This document shows positions 8,128-16,556 of a DNA stretch of 64,000 nt, piece after piece. Source of the DNA: CBDCYS01 sp965226245 (GTDB lineage Bacteria; Acidobacteriota; Terriglobia; Bryobacterales; UBA6623); contig CBDDCL010000015.1 of assembly GCA_965226245.1 (NCBI GenBank), forward strand, positions 310,001 through 374,000, written 5' to 3'. The translations under genes and the position numbers were made by a program. The notes beneath the pieces were generated by a model, which did not search any database, was not told the origin of the DNA, and saw only the letters and a program-made list of their open reading frames with translations. Each line of letters starts with the position of its first letter. The first letter of the stretch is position 1.

Positions 8128-8994
8128 TTACGCGCCGTTGGCAGCCTGACCCGCCGACAACAGGCCGATCAGCAGCGTTGTATTGTACGCGGCGTGGATT
8201 ATTGTGGCCGGCACGATCGACCTGGTCTTGGCACGAACGGCGCCGAAAACGATTCCAACGTAGAGGAGCAAGACCAGAATCTGCCAATGCCAGCCGTACT
8301 GCGGGCCGTGAATGAGGGAGAAAGCACCCGCTGTGATGACGACGGCCGCCAGCCTCCCGTGCGCTCGTTCGAATACCGAGAAAACGAACCCGCGAAAGAT
8401 CAGTTCCTCGACAAGCGGGGCGATCGCTATGCCAAACGCGGCCACGAGAAGAAGGGAGGAGGGATCCCCCAACAAATCCTCAAACGGTGTTGGCTGCTCC
8501 GGCATTGACATTGCATGAGAAGCCAGTCCCACAGTGAAAGCCAATAGGACCCCGGCCCCACAGTATGAGGCTCCGTAGAACAAAGGTCGCTGTTCGATCG
8601 GCCGCCATCCGATCACTGCTCCAAAAGGCAGCTCGTATTTGACCGTGATCAGCGTATACATGAAGCACAAAACCAGAACCGACGCCAGAGCCTGGATTGC
8701 GATGGCAATGGCCGCCTTGCTGCTGGCTTGGTCGAGGTCCATCTCCCACTCAAGGAAGTAGCCGAGCCCGAAGTAGACGGCAACGCAAAGGACTGAGACC
8801 ACAAGCAGCGCCGCAACGGAGAACAACATCAAGTACAACAAGTCCCAATAGCCCAAACCTCGGGCCGGCGCCGGAGCTGAGCCGGCGGCTAGGCGGGGCG
8901 CTTCGCCGGGGGCGTCGCCAGGCGTTGCTGTTGTTGGGGCGGACGCCGGGCGATCGGCTGGTTCGGGAGACAGTACGGCCTGCTGGGAGTCCAT
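8128..8994 (-). CDS. CPBP family intramembrane metalloprotease
   Basis: 288 residues with an alanine/proline-rich cytosolic N-terminus (about 60 residues) and then about seven hydrophobic segments. The CPBP (Abi/CAAX-protease) motifs are present: EELIFRGFVF (motif with paired Glu and Arg), and SLIHGPQYGWHWQI with the metal-binding His. The family covers CAAX-type prenyl proteases and bacterial bacteriocin-immunity or signalling proteases; the target here is unknown. It may be co-transcribed with mtnA, 36 bases downstream, though a functional link is not evident. Confidence 0.85.
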   Translation of the reverse strand: MDSQQAVLSPEPADRPASAPTTATPGDAPGEAPRLAAGSAPAPARGLGYWDLLYLMLFSVAALLVVSVLCVAVYFGLGYFLEWEMDLDQASSKAAIAIAIQALASVLVLCFMYTLITVKYELPFGAVIGWRPIEQRPLFYGASYCGAGVLLAFTVGLASHAMSMPEQPTPFEDLLGDPSSLLLVAAFGIAIAPLVEELIFRGFVFSVFERAHGRLAAVVITAGAFSLIHGPQYGWHWQILVLLLYVGIVFGAVRAKTRSIVPATIIHAAYNTTLLIGLLSAGQAANGA

Positions 8995-9141
8995 TCTCCC
9001 GTTCGGGACAGGCCGGTGATTGTTGACGGGATCTTGCAGATCGCTAACCAGTATCTATCGTACCAGTACGAGACACCAGCCCCGCGATTCTGAGGATTTT
9101 GTTCGCCTCGCCAAGCAAAGTAGAAACCTCTTCTCCGCGCC

Positions 9142-9260
9142 CTGGAACAGAGCCGCGCCCGCAAGGGTGCGGTCGAGGGTAGTCAGTGCGTCGGGGCCGC
9201 CACCGGAATGCGGTCACTGCCAGACTCGACCGCACCCTTGCGGGCGCGGCTCTGTTCCGG
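9142..9260. repeat. 119-bp palindromic dispersed repeat, copy 2
   Basis: Same length and nearly the same sequence as 6290-6408, here in the intergenic space between the CPBP protease and uvrA genes. The arms are better matched than in copy 1 (GCAAGGGTGCGG pairs with CCGCACCCTTGC). Confidence 0.9.
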
Positions 9261-9319
9261 GGCCCCGGGCCAGAGTTCGCGAGCACACAAGCGGCACTTC
9301 TTTGTTCCTTTACGCGGCG

Positions 9320-12154
9320 CTAGGCTTGCTTGCTTTGACCCAAAACCTTCACAAGAGCCTGACCCGTGTAGCTGCCCGCGCAGGCGGCGATCTGCTCGGG
9401 CGTCCCGGTTGCGACGATTTCGCCTCCCTGTTCGCCTCCCTCGGGACCAAGATCAATGACCCAATCCGCGCATTTAATCACGTCCATGTTGTGTTCGATG
9501 ACGATGACCGTGTTGCCGTGGGAAACCAGCCGGTCCAGCACTTCGAGGAGTTTCCGGATGTCGTCGAAATGCAGGCCGGTGGTGGGTTCGTCCAGCAAAT
9601 AGAGCGTCTGGCCGGTCTGGCGCTTGCTCAGTTCCCGAGACAGCTTGATGCGCTGGGCCTCTCCGCCGGAAAGCGTAGTCGAGGACTGGCCCAGGTGGAT
9701 GTACCCTAACCCTACGTCGTTCAGGGTTTCGAGTTTCGGCCGAATTTTCGGAATATTTTCCATGACGGGCAGCGTTTCTTCCACCGAAGACTCCAGCAGA
9801 TCGGCGATGGAGCGGCCCTTGTAGCTCACCTGCAAGGTCTCGTGGTTGTAACGGCGGCCGCGGCAAACGTCACAAGTCACGAACACGTCCGGCAAGAAAT
9901 TCATTTCAATGCGCCGCTGGCCGGCTCCGCGGCAAGCCTCGCAGCGGCCGCCCTTGACGTTAAAACTGAAACGCCCGGGTTTATAGCCTCGCGCCCGCGA
10001 CTCGGGCAGCATGGCGAACAGCTCGCGAATCGGAGTGAATAAGCCCGTGTAGGTCGCGGGGTTGGAGCGAGGCGTGCGTCCGATGGGAGACTGGTCGATA
10101 CGAACGACCTTGTCGATTTGAGCGGCGCCTTCCAGCCGCCGATGGGCGCCGGCTTGAAGCCGGGAACGATACAGCTTACGGGCCAGTGCGGGATGCAGAA
10201 TCTCGTTGACCAGCGTGGATTTGCCGCTGCCCGAGACCCCGGTCACGACCGTCAGCGAGCCTAAAGGGAACGAGACGGTAATGTTGCGCAGATTGTGGTG
10301 CCGAGCTCCCCGCACGACCAGAGGTTTGCCGTTCGGGGGCCGCCGGACCAGCGGCAGTGGAACCTCTTTTCGCCCGCTAAGGTAGTCGCCAGTGAGTGAG
10401 CCTTCGGAACGAGCGACGTCGCCGGGTGTTCCGGCCGCCACGACCTGCCCGCCCAGCCGGCCGGCGCCTGGCCCTAGGTCAACCACATGATCGGCACGCT
10501 GGATCGTCTCCAGGTCGTGCTCGACGACCACGATCGTGTTCCCCAAATCCCGCAGCCGCGAAAGCGTATCCAGCAATCGGCCGTTGTCGCGAGCGTGCAG
10601 CCCGATCGAAGGCTCATCGAGGACGTAGAGGACGCCACGCAACTGTGACCCGATTTGTGTCGCCAGCCGTACGCGCTGCGCCTCTCCTCCGGAAAGAGTC
10701 GCCGCCGAGCGGTCCAGGCTGAGGTAGTCGAGCCCGACAGCTTCGAGGAACTCCAAGCGCGTTCGAATTTCATCCACCAGGCGCGACGCGATTTGTTCCT
10801 CGCGGCCTGTCAGCGAGAAATTCCGGATCGATTCCAGGGCCCGGCTTACGGATACGCCACAGAACTCCGCAATCGACTGGCCGCCGACGCTGACGCCGAG
10901 ACTTTCCGGGCGCAAACGCCGGCCCCCGCATGCGGTGCAGGGAACCGGCGACATGTACCGAACGAGCCAATCACGGTAGCGCTCCGACCAGGACTCCTCA
11001 TTCCACTCCTGAAGCAGCTTGAGAAGACCCGGAAACACTTTGGGGGCGTGCTTCCCGCTGGGCTTCCCGTCAGGCTTGCCATTGCTCGGCTCGGCCTCTC
11101 CGTACAGCAATCGGTTTTGTCCCGCTTCCGAAAGATCGCCGAACGGCCTTTTCCATTTGATCCTGGCCTTCCGGGCAGCGTTTTCCACGGCGCGCTCGAT
11201 GCTTGGCGAGAGCAGCGAGGGTGCGGCTGCGCCGTCGAGAAGGGGCCTCGACGGGTCGACGATCACCTTTGCCGCGTCAAAGTCCCACAGGCTCCCCAAG
11301 CCGTTGCAAGTCTCACAAGCCCCGTAAGGGCTATTGAACGAGAAGGAACGCGGCTCGAGCACCGGGACGCTGGCCCCGCATCGGATGCAGGCTAGCTTCT
11401 CGGAGTAGAGTGTCTCGTCTCCCCCGGCCTCGTCTGCCCCCACCGGGGCAACCACCACCAGTCCCTTCGCCATACCGGTAGCGGTCTTGATGGAATTCTC
11501 GAGCCGTTTCTCGATGTCTTTGCGAATGCTGACGCGGTCGACGATGACATCGATGCTGTGATTGCGCCGGCGGTCGAGCGCGATCTCCTCGTCGAGCAGC
11601 ACGGTCCGGCCGTCAACGCGCGCGCGCCGGAAACCCATTTGCGCCAGGTGGTCGAACTCTTTTTTGAATTCCCCCTTGCGTCCTCTGACGATCGGCGCCA
11701 GGATCATCACGCGCTTCCCCGAGTGCTGAGCCAGGACTTGGCGAACGATTTGAGCGGTTGATTGGCGGCTGATCGGAATCTGGCAATTGGGGCAGTGCGG
11801 GACGCCGATCGAGGAATAGAGAAGGCGCAGATAGTCGTAGATTTCGGTGATCGTCCCCATGGTCGAGCGGGGACTGCGGCTGGTGGTTTTTTGATCGATC
11901 GACAAGGCCGGGCTGAGGCCCTCGATCGAGTCCACGTCAGGCCACTCCAGTTGGTCCAGGAACTGGCGGGCGTAGGGCGACAGCGTCTCGACGTAGCGGC
12001 GTTGTCCTTCGGCATAGATCGTGTCGAATGCCAACGACGACTTGCCGGAGCCGCTGAGGCCCGTAATCACCGTGAAGCTGTTGCGAGGGATCTCGACGTG
12101 AATGTTGCGCAAGTTGTGCTGGCGCGCTCCGCGCACGATGACCCGGTCAAGCAT
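9320..12154 (-). CDS. uvrA: Excinuclease ABC subunit A
   Basis: 944 residues from the ATG at 12154, matching the usual UvrA length (about 940). UvrA is the damage-sensing ATPase of nucleotide excision repair. Seen: MLDRVIVRGARQHNLRNI start, Walker A GLSGSGKSSLAF and GVSGSGKSTLVN, zinc-finger cysteines around CIRCG...CETCNG and CEACRG...CDVCRG, two ABC signatures LSGGEAQR, and Walker B VLDEPSIGLH and LLDEPTTGLH. The frame is open another 69 codons upstream, but that part is encoded by a GTTGAGC minisatellite (products such as STVQPTGGSTAQPLN) and is not part of the protein. uvrB and uvrC are not in the window. Confidence 0.97.
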   Translation of the reverse strand: MLDRVIVRGARQHNLRNIHVEIPRNSFTVITGLSGSGKSSLAFDTIYAEGQRRYVETLSPYARQFLDQLEWPDVDSIEGLSPALSIDQKTTSRSPRSTMGTITEIYDYLRLLYSSIGVPHCPNCQIPISRQSTAQIVRQVLAQHSGKRVMILAPIVRGRKGEFKKEFDHLAQMGFRRARVDGRTVLLDEEIALDRRRNHSIDVIVDRVSIRKDIEKRLENSIKTATGMAKGLVVVAPVGADEAGGDETLYSEKLACIRCGASVPVLEPRSFSFNSPYGACETCNGLGSLWDFDAAKVIVDPSRPLLDGAAAPSLLSPSIERAVENAARKARIKWKRPFGDLSEAGQNRLLYGEAEPSNGKPDGKPSGKHAPKVFPGLLKLLQEWNEESWSERYRDWLVRYMSPVPCTACGGRRLRPESLGVSVGGQSIAEFCGVSVSRALESIRNFSLTGREEQIASRLVDEIRTRLEFLEAVGLDYLSLDRSAATLSGGEAQRVRLATQIGSQLRGVLYVLDEPSIGLHARDNGRLLDTLSRLRDLGNTIVVVEHDLETIQRADHVVDLGPGAGRLGGQVVAAGTPGDVARSEGSLTGDYLSGRKEVPLPLVRRPPNGKPLVVRGARHHNLRNITVSFPLGSLTVVTGVSGSGKSTLVNEILHPALARKLYRSRLQAGAHRRLEGAAQIDKVVRIDQSPIGRTPRSNPATYTGLFTPIRELFAMLPESRARGYKPGRFSFNVKGGRCEACRGAGQRRIEMNFLPDVFVTCDVCRGRRYNHETLQVSYKGRSIADLLESSVEETLPVMENIPKIRPKLETLNDVGLGYIHLGQSSTTLSGGEAQRIKLSRELSKRQTGQTLYLLDEPTTGLHFDDIRKLLEVLDRLVSHGNTVIVIEHNMDVIKCADWVIDLGPEGGEQGGEIVATGTPEQIAACAGSYTGQALVKVLGQSKQA

Positions 12155-12177
12155 GGGAAGACTACTGGCATTGTAAC

Positions 12178-12265
12178 GTTGTTCCGTTGAGCGGTTGATC
12201 CGTTGAGCCGGTGGACTGTTGAGCGGTTGAGCCGTTGAGCCGCCGGTCGGCTGGACTGTTGAGTC
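12178..12265. repeat. GTTGAGCGG-type minisatellite
   Basis: About eight imperfect tandem copies of GTTGAGCCG/GTTGAGCGG with occasional GGACTGTTGAG units, lying just upstream of the uvrA start. A related array with the same first 22 bases is at 55270-55427. Confidence 0.8.
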
Positions 12266-12410
12266 GGCGAGTTGCCGTTTGAGCCCGTTTTTCTCGCCAC
12301 ATGGCGAGCCTGTGGCTGCCAATGTGGGCCGGGTGAGAGCGGGTTGCTGCCGGCGAGCCACTCGAACTCCTAAGGAACCTCCTGCTCCAAGCGCTTGAGG
12401 GCCGCCGCCC

Positions 12411-12512
12411 GAGCCACGTTCACGTGGCTTGGTTTCCTTAGGCCGGTCCTTTTAGGACCGGTTGACAAGATCCCTCTCGAACTGCTTCCTCAGCCCGTTT
12501 CAACGGGCTTTC
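12411..12512. repeat. Three-hairpin dispersed element, copy 1
   Basis: Three hairpins in a row: CCACGTTCACGTGG, then GGCCGGTCCTTTTAGGACCGG, then AGCCCGTTTCAACGGGCT. The same order occurs at 14947-15037 (inverted orientation) and 52654-52748. Confidence 0.85.
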
Positions 12513-12656
12513 ATTCCACTCTGATCACGGCCGTCTGTCGGCAAGTGCGAAAGGGCGCGTCGGCCTTTGACGCGAATTTCATATGCAGGCACTATCCATC
12601 TAACCCCAATACTGTCGACTTAGAGACTTTGAGCTTACAGTAGAACCTTCGAGTCC

Positions 12657-12780
12657 AGAGCCGTTGAGCCGCGAAGCGGCGCAGGATCGTAGCCCAGGGT
12701 GGAGCGAAGCGGAACCCTGGGTGCGAACCCACAACGCCAAGCCCCGGAGGGGGCGTAGGAGCAAACCGGCCCATTCGTCT
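12657..12780. repeat. Dispersed repeat with GCCGCGAAGCGGC hairpin, copy 1
   Basis: Contains TTGAGCCGCGAAGCGGCGC and then GTAGCCCAGGGTGGAGCGAAGCGGAACCCTGGG arms. A second copy is at 51620-51752 and the tail part (GGGGCGCAGGAGAACAACCGCA) recurs at 46862-46945. Confidence 0.75.
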
Positions 12781-12910
12781 CCGAGCAGAGCGATGTGCGC
12801 CGGGCGTTCAACGATGCCCGAAACAAGACCACACACCACGCAGAAAAACACGTCCGGGGACTGCTAAGTAAATAGCATCGATCCTAACCGTATCCAAAGA
12901 AACGAAACAT

Positions 12911-13937
12911 ATGGGGTATTTAGTTGACTCCAGTAGCCACAATATGTTGTGGTTGGGGGCATGAAGGAGGACTACCCCCGAAACCTCGTCGAGTTGGAAG
13001 CTCGATTCTCGACCGAGGAGGCGTGCCGGGAGTACCTGCTGAAGCTGCGCTGGCCGGAGGGGTTCGTGTGCCCGCGCTGTGGGATCCAGTCCTCATGGGC
13101 CAGCAAACGCAATCTGCTGCTCTGCGCCGACTGCGGTTACCAGGCCTCGGTGACGGCGGGCACGATTTTCCAGGACACCCGCAAGCCCTTGACGTTGTGG
13201 TTCCGGGCGGCTTGGTGGGTGACAACGCAAAAAGGCGGGGCCAGCGCGCTGGAGTTGCAGCGGGTCTTGGGTTTGGGTAGCTATGTAACCGCCTGGACCT
13301 GGCTGCACAAGTTCCGCCGCGCCATGGTGCGCCCCGGTCGCAATCGGCTGGTCGGCCGGGTGGAGGTGGACGAAACGTATGTGGGCGGAGTCGAAGAGGG
13401 CGTCCGAGGTCGCGAAATGGTTGGCAAAGCGTTAGTTGCGGTTGCTGCCGAGGAGGATGGGCGCGGTATGGGTCGCATCCGGCTCCGTCGGATCGCGGAT
13501 GCCTCAGCGGCGAGCTTGGAAGCCTTTGTCGAAGAAGCTATCCAACCTGGCAGCCTCGTGCACACCGACGGCTGGGAAGGCTATGCGGGATTGGAGAACA
13601 AAGGATACCGCCATGAAGTCACCGTGCTGCGCGGGAAGCGGCAATCGGCGAGTAAGCTGCTGCCGAGAGTCCATCGTGTCGCCTCTCTGCTAAAGCGCTG
13701 GCTGTTGGGGACCCACCAGGGGGCTGTCAGTCACGAGTATTTGGACTACTACCTGGACGAGTTCACGTTCCGCTTCAACCGGCGGACCTCACGGTCGCCC
13801 GGCAAACTTTTCTATCGCCTCCTCCAGCAGGCGGTCGCCGCCGACCCTGCTCCCTATAAGACAATGGTCGAGGCCACCAGGGCCGGCACCCCCACCCCCA
13901 AGATGTAGTGGCTACTGGAGTCAACTAAATACCCCAT
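12911..13937 (+). mobile_element. IS1595-type insertion sequence, copy 1
   Basis: 1027 bp with perfect terminal inverted repeats beginning ATGGGGTATTTAGTTGACTC, one transposase gene and flanks CGAAACAT / CGACACAT (7 of 8 bases equal). Three more copies lie at 18030-19056, 39215-40241 and 43946-44972, all in the same orientation. Imperfect target duplication and one amino-acid difference suggest this is the oldest copy or one that has recombined. It cut into the 3' end of the membrane protein gene on the minus strand. Confidence 0.95.
12961..13908 (+). CDS. IS1595 family transposase (copy 1)
   Basis: 315 residues from the ATG at 12961 (a GTG 12 bases upstream is also in frame). Domains in order: N-terminal region EACREYLLKLRWP, a zinc ribbon CPRCG...CADCG, then the ISXO2-like DDE catalytic domain with VEVDETYVGG, VHTDGWEGY and the HRVASLLKRWLLGTHQGAV ... 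EYLDYYLDEFTFRFNRR segment. It moves the IS by a cut-and-paste or related DDE reaction. Differs from the other three copies by one residue near the C-terminus (SRSPGKLF instead of SRSRGKLF, base 13799). The change is next to the conserved end of the domain and may or may not affect activity. Confidence 0.95.
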   Translation: MKEDYPRNLVELEARFSTEEACREYLLKLRWPEGFVCPRCGIQSSWASKRNLLLCADCGYQASVTAGTIFQDTRKPLTLWFRAAWWVTTQKGGASALELQRVLGLGSYVTAWTWLHKFRRAMVRPGRNRLVGRVEVDETYVGGVEEGVRGREMVGKALVAVAAEEDGRGMGRIRLRRIADASAASLEAFVEEAIQPGSLVHTDGWEGYAGLENKGYRHEVTVLRGKRQSASKLLPRVHRVASLLKRWLLGTHQGAVSHEYLDYYLDEFTFRFNRRTSRSPGKLFYRLLQQAVAADPAPYKTMVEATRAGTPTPKM

Positions 13938-14317
13938 CGACACATTATACCTAAGGCTAAAGATGAAAGCAGAAGTAAGCTAAACGCATACCCCCCGCAT
14001 TTGGTCGATTTCTTGCTCAGTTCGTCCGACCTCTCGATACGAAACAATCTGCGGCCATAGTGGATGAGAAATGAATGCTCGTAATGCGAAGCTGGACAGA
14101 GTCTTTTCCTAATAGCAAACTCCCACTTGGTTAATACACAGTAGCCTAACAAGCGCTCTGCAATAAGGGAAGTCAGCAGCAGAGGGAGATAAATGTAAAC
14201 AACGTCAGGAATAGCCCACCCCACTACAACAAGTAGAGCAAACGCCGTATGAAGGAGGAATAGTGAATTGGCAACCGTTGAGTAAAAATATCTTCGCTTG
14301 CCGCTAAGAGGGCTCAT
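13925..14317 (-). pseudogene. DUF2784-like membrane protein, 3' end cut by IS
   Basis: About 130 residues from an ATG at 14317 (MSPLSGKRRYFYSTVANSLFLLHTAFALLVVV...). Three or four hydrophobic segments are visible and the N-terminal pattern (LLHTAFALLVVVGW) recalls small DUF2784-type membrane proteins. The stop codon TAG is supplied by the IS1595 right end (residues MCRWGI are partly IS-encoded), so the native C-terminus is gone or the gene is no longer whole. The stretch is clearly richer in A+T than its neighbours, which hints at horizontal origin. Family match is weak. Confidence 0.55.
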
Positions 14318-14818
14318 TTGTGTCGTCCATGACGCTGCCTTTCGGCAACCCGCCACTGCTGTTTGCGCGCCTGGCCACTACCGTCCCGGTAAAGGCAACG
14401 CCGGGAGCCGCCTGAGCGGGGCAGCGAATAGGCGTGGGTTCAGATGTCCCCCGCCAGCAGCAGCCAGTAATACCGGGGATGCTTGACGAGCCGCAACCAA
14501 AGAGGGGAGCGTGGCCGCTGGCGGACGAGGCGCGTCGTAGCGGCTAACCCCTCCCTCACGGTCGGGGCTCCGAGTCTGGTTCCCGAATTTTCTGCCACGT
14601 TTGACGCGAATTTCATGATGCAGGCACTAATCGGTTCTCCAATCGCAGTCTAACAGGCGCTGTCAAGTTTTCGGCGGGTATACTGGGTTAAGCTGTTGAA
14701 AACATTCGGGGAAAAGGTTTGTGACTGAGCGGACGGTTTCTTGAAATGAAACAGTGATCGGCGGTGGCGGGCACAGACGACACTTCAATCAAGAGCGAGA
14801 GGAACTAGCAGCCCGTGG
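14318..14818. other. Intergenic stretch without a convincing gene
   Basis: No supported gene. It contains GC-rich short inverted repeats and, near 14600-14629, a copy of TTTGACGCGAATTTCAT followed by ATGCAGGCACTA that is also seen at 12568-12597. Confidence 0.5.
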
Positions 14819-14931
14819 GGCAAGTCCGACTACGCGAAAAAAGGGACAGCCACCGATTCTGGAGTCGCACTCGTGCTGGAAACAATGGGGTGCCACGAGC
14901 GAGAATCGGATGGCAGTCCCCCATTTTCGCC
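14819..14931. repeat. MITE-like repeat with inverted ends, copy 1
   Basis: Begins near CAAGTCCGACTACGCGAAAA and GGGACAGCCACCGATTCT, ends AGAATCGGATGGCAGTCCC. The ends are inverted repeats and there is no coding potential. A second copy lies at 26644-26764. Confidence 0.8.
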
Positions 14932-14946
14932 CGGGGGAAGCCGAAC

Positions 14947-15037
14947 GCCCGTTGAAACGGGCTCGGGGGTGGTGCGGGCGTGTGAACCGGCCCTAAAAGG
15001 ACCGGCCTAAGGAGACCAAGCCACGTGAACGTGGCTC
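14947..15037. repeat. Three-hairpin dispersed element, copy 2 (inverted)
   Basis: Reverse-complement order of the element at 12411-12512: GCCCGTTGAAACGGGC, then GGCCCTAAAAGGACCGGCC, then CCACGTGAACGTGG. It lies beside the MITE-like repeat. Confidence 0.85.
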
Positions 15038-15062
15038 AACGGCTCTAAGTGAAGAGTATTGG

Positions 15063-15118
15063 GGCTAGCCCGCGCCACGTCGCGCCTCGCCGTTCGCTGA
15101 GAAATGCGGGCTAGCAAC
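15063..15118. repeat. GCTAGCCCGC ... GCGGGCTAGC inverted repeat
   Basis: GGCTAGCCCGC and GCGGGCTAGC enclose about 35 bases. The half-motif TGAGAAATgCGGGCTAG recurs at 29424-29437 and, inverted, at 45596-45612. Confidence 0.7.
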
Positions 15119-15269
15119 AACCTAGCTCCCACTCCCGTGTAAGAATAGGGGAGCTCTTGGCGGCAAGAATGAACCGTGCCGATGTCTTGCTGAAACGCGC
15201 GTTCGGGCTCAGGGCTAATAGCAGCCTCTTGGGCGTGCGATTCGAAGTGCTTCAGGAAGGTTCGACACG

Positions 15270-16302
15270 ATGATACTCATTCGCCTATGGATTACGCTTG
15301 CGATCGCTTCCGCCTCCATCGCCGCCCAGCCGGTTGAGTTGCTGGTCCTCGAAAAACTGAGCAGCCAGCTTGGCTTCTATACAGCCGCTGGCAAGCGTCT
15401 GGCCGGCGTGCTGGTCGGCGAACACCCTCATGAGCTGATCCTCTCCGCCGACGGCCGCTACGCTTATACGACCAACAACGGAAAAGTGTGGATGACCGAT
15501 CCCGGCGAAGGGGGGAATACGATTTCAATCGTCGACGTCCAGGCCCGCAAGAAAACGGGCGAGATCAATCTGGGAAACTTTCGCCGCCCCCATGGCATTG
15601 ACCTCGATCCCCGCACCGGCCGCTTGGTCGTGACCACCGAGAATCCGGACCGCCTGCTGCTGATCGACCCCGCGAAACGTTCCATCATCCGGGACTTCGA
15701 CACCAAAGGGAAAAGCCCCCACATGGTCGCCCTCGGCCCGCGTTACGAGTGGGCCTACGTGAGCAATACTGAGTCGGCGACGATTGCCGCGATCCACCTC
15801 GAAAGCGGAGAAACCAAGTTAATCCCCAGCGGCAAGCGTCCCCAGGGCGGAACGCTTTCAAAGAACGGGAAGCTGCTCTACATCGTCAATTCCGCGTCAG
15901 GTTCAATTACCGTAATCGACACCGATCGCCGCTCAGCGGTTCGAACGATCTTGGTGGGCAACGGACCCGGCCGCGTCGGGCTGACTGCTGACGGCAAGGG
16001 ATTGATCTACAACCTGGGCGAAGACCAGGCGGTGGGATTCGCAAGGGGTCGGGCAAACAGACAGCGGTCACCCGGCCGCGTCGGGCTGTCTGGGGTCGGG
16101 CAAACAGACAGCGGTCATTCCTCTGGGGACAAGACCGCTCTCGCTGACTCTTTCCCTAGACGGCAAATTGGCCTATGTCGGAGGACAAGAGATCGACACC
16201 GTTTTCGTCATCTCCGTCGGCGAAAGAAGAATCGTTCGCAAGTTCAAAACACCGAATCAAGCCGGCCCCGATCCGGTACTGCAAATCAGCCGTGGCGGCT
16301 AG
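15270..16302 (+). pseudogene. YVTN beta-propeller protein, frameshifted by an inserted repeat
   Basis: The start MILIRLWITLAIASASIAAQP is a signal peptide, so the product would be exported. It continues with propeller repeats (LSADGRYAYTTNN, GINLDPRTGRLVVTTEN-like, LSKNGKLLYIVNSASGSITVIDT). At about 16045 a 26-base repeat occurs twice, and beyond it the propeller sequence resumes in another frame (LTLSLDGKLAYVGGQEIDTVFVISV) ending at TAG 16300-16302. The uninterrupted original frame instead runs to 16352 with an arginine-rich, non-propeller tail. The gene is therefore broken by an insertion whose length is not a multiple of three. Function of the ancestor unknown; such propellers often bind proteins or cofactors in the periplasm. 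Confidence 0.8.
16045..16117. repeat. Paired 26-bp repeat inserted in propeller gene
   Basis: GGGGTCGGGCAAACAGACAG... is present at 16045-16070 and 16092-16117. The 20 bases between them copy 15966-15985. CTGTCTG and CAGACAG (16086-16110) can pair as a hairpin. The segment marks the frameshift in the propeller gene. Confidence 0.85.
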
Positions 16303-16556
16303 CGAAGAAATCCCCTAGCTGTCAGGCGAAGCAGCAAAGATCACTTCAATAGTGCTGCACAGGATCTGGCGCTGCCGCTGCTGAGCGGGTAGCATCGCGC
16401 GGTCGAGGATCAATAGCTTTTGGCTCAAAGACGTTTACCCAGCGAGCAGGACTCCACTCCCGAGGATCTTTTCCGTCCCTTCGAGATCCGGCTGGAGGCA
16501 ACCGCATGATATAGTTCTCCAAACGAGTCCACGGTCACCGTGGAGAGGAGCTTAAG

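Noticed and set aside
7018..8508. Plus-strand 496-codon open frame across mtnA and the CPBP gene
   Set aside because: It is the antisense of two well-supported genes. High GC codon bias keeps the opposite frame open; the product shows no known motifs.
12155..12361. 69-residue N-terminal extension of UvrA
   Set aside because: Encoded by the GTTGAGC minisatellite; the ATG at 12154 gives the normal start and length.
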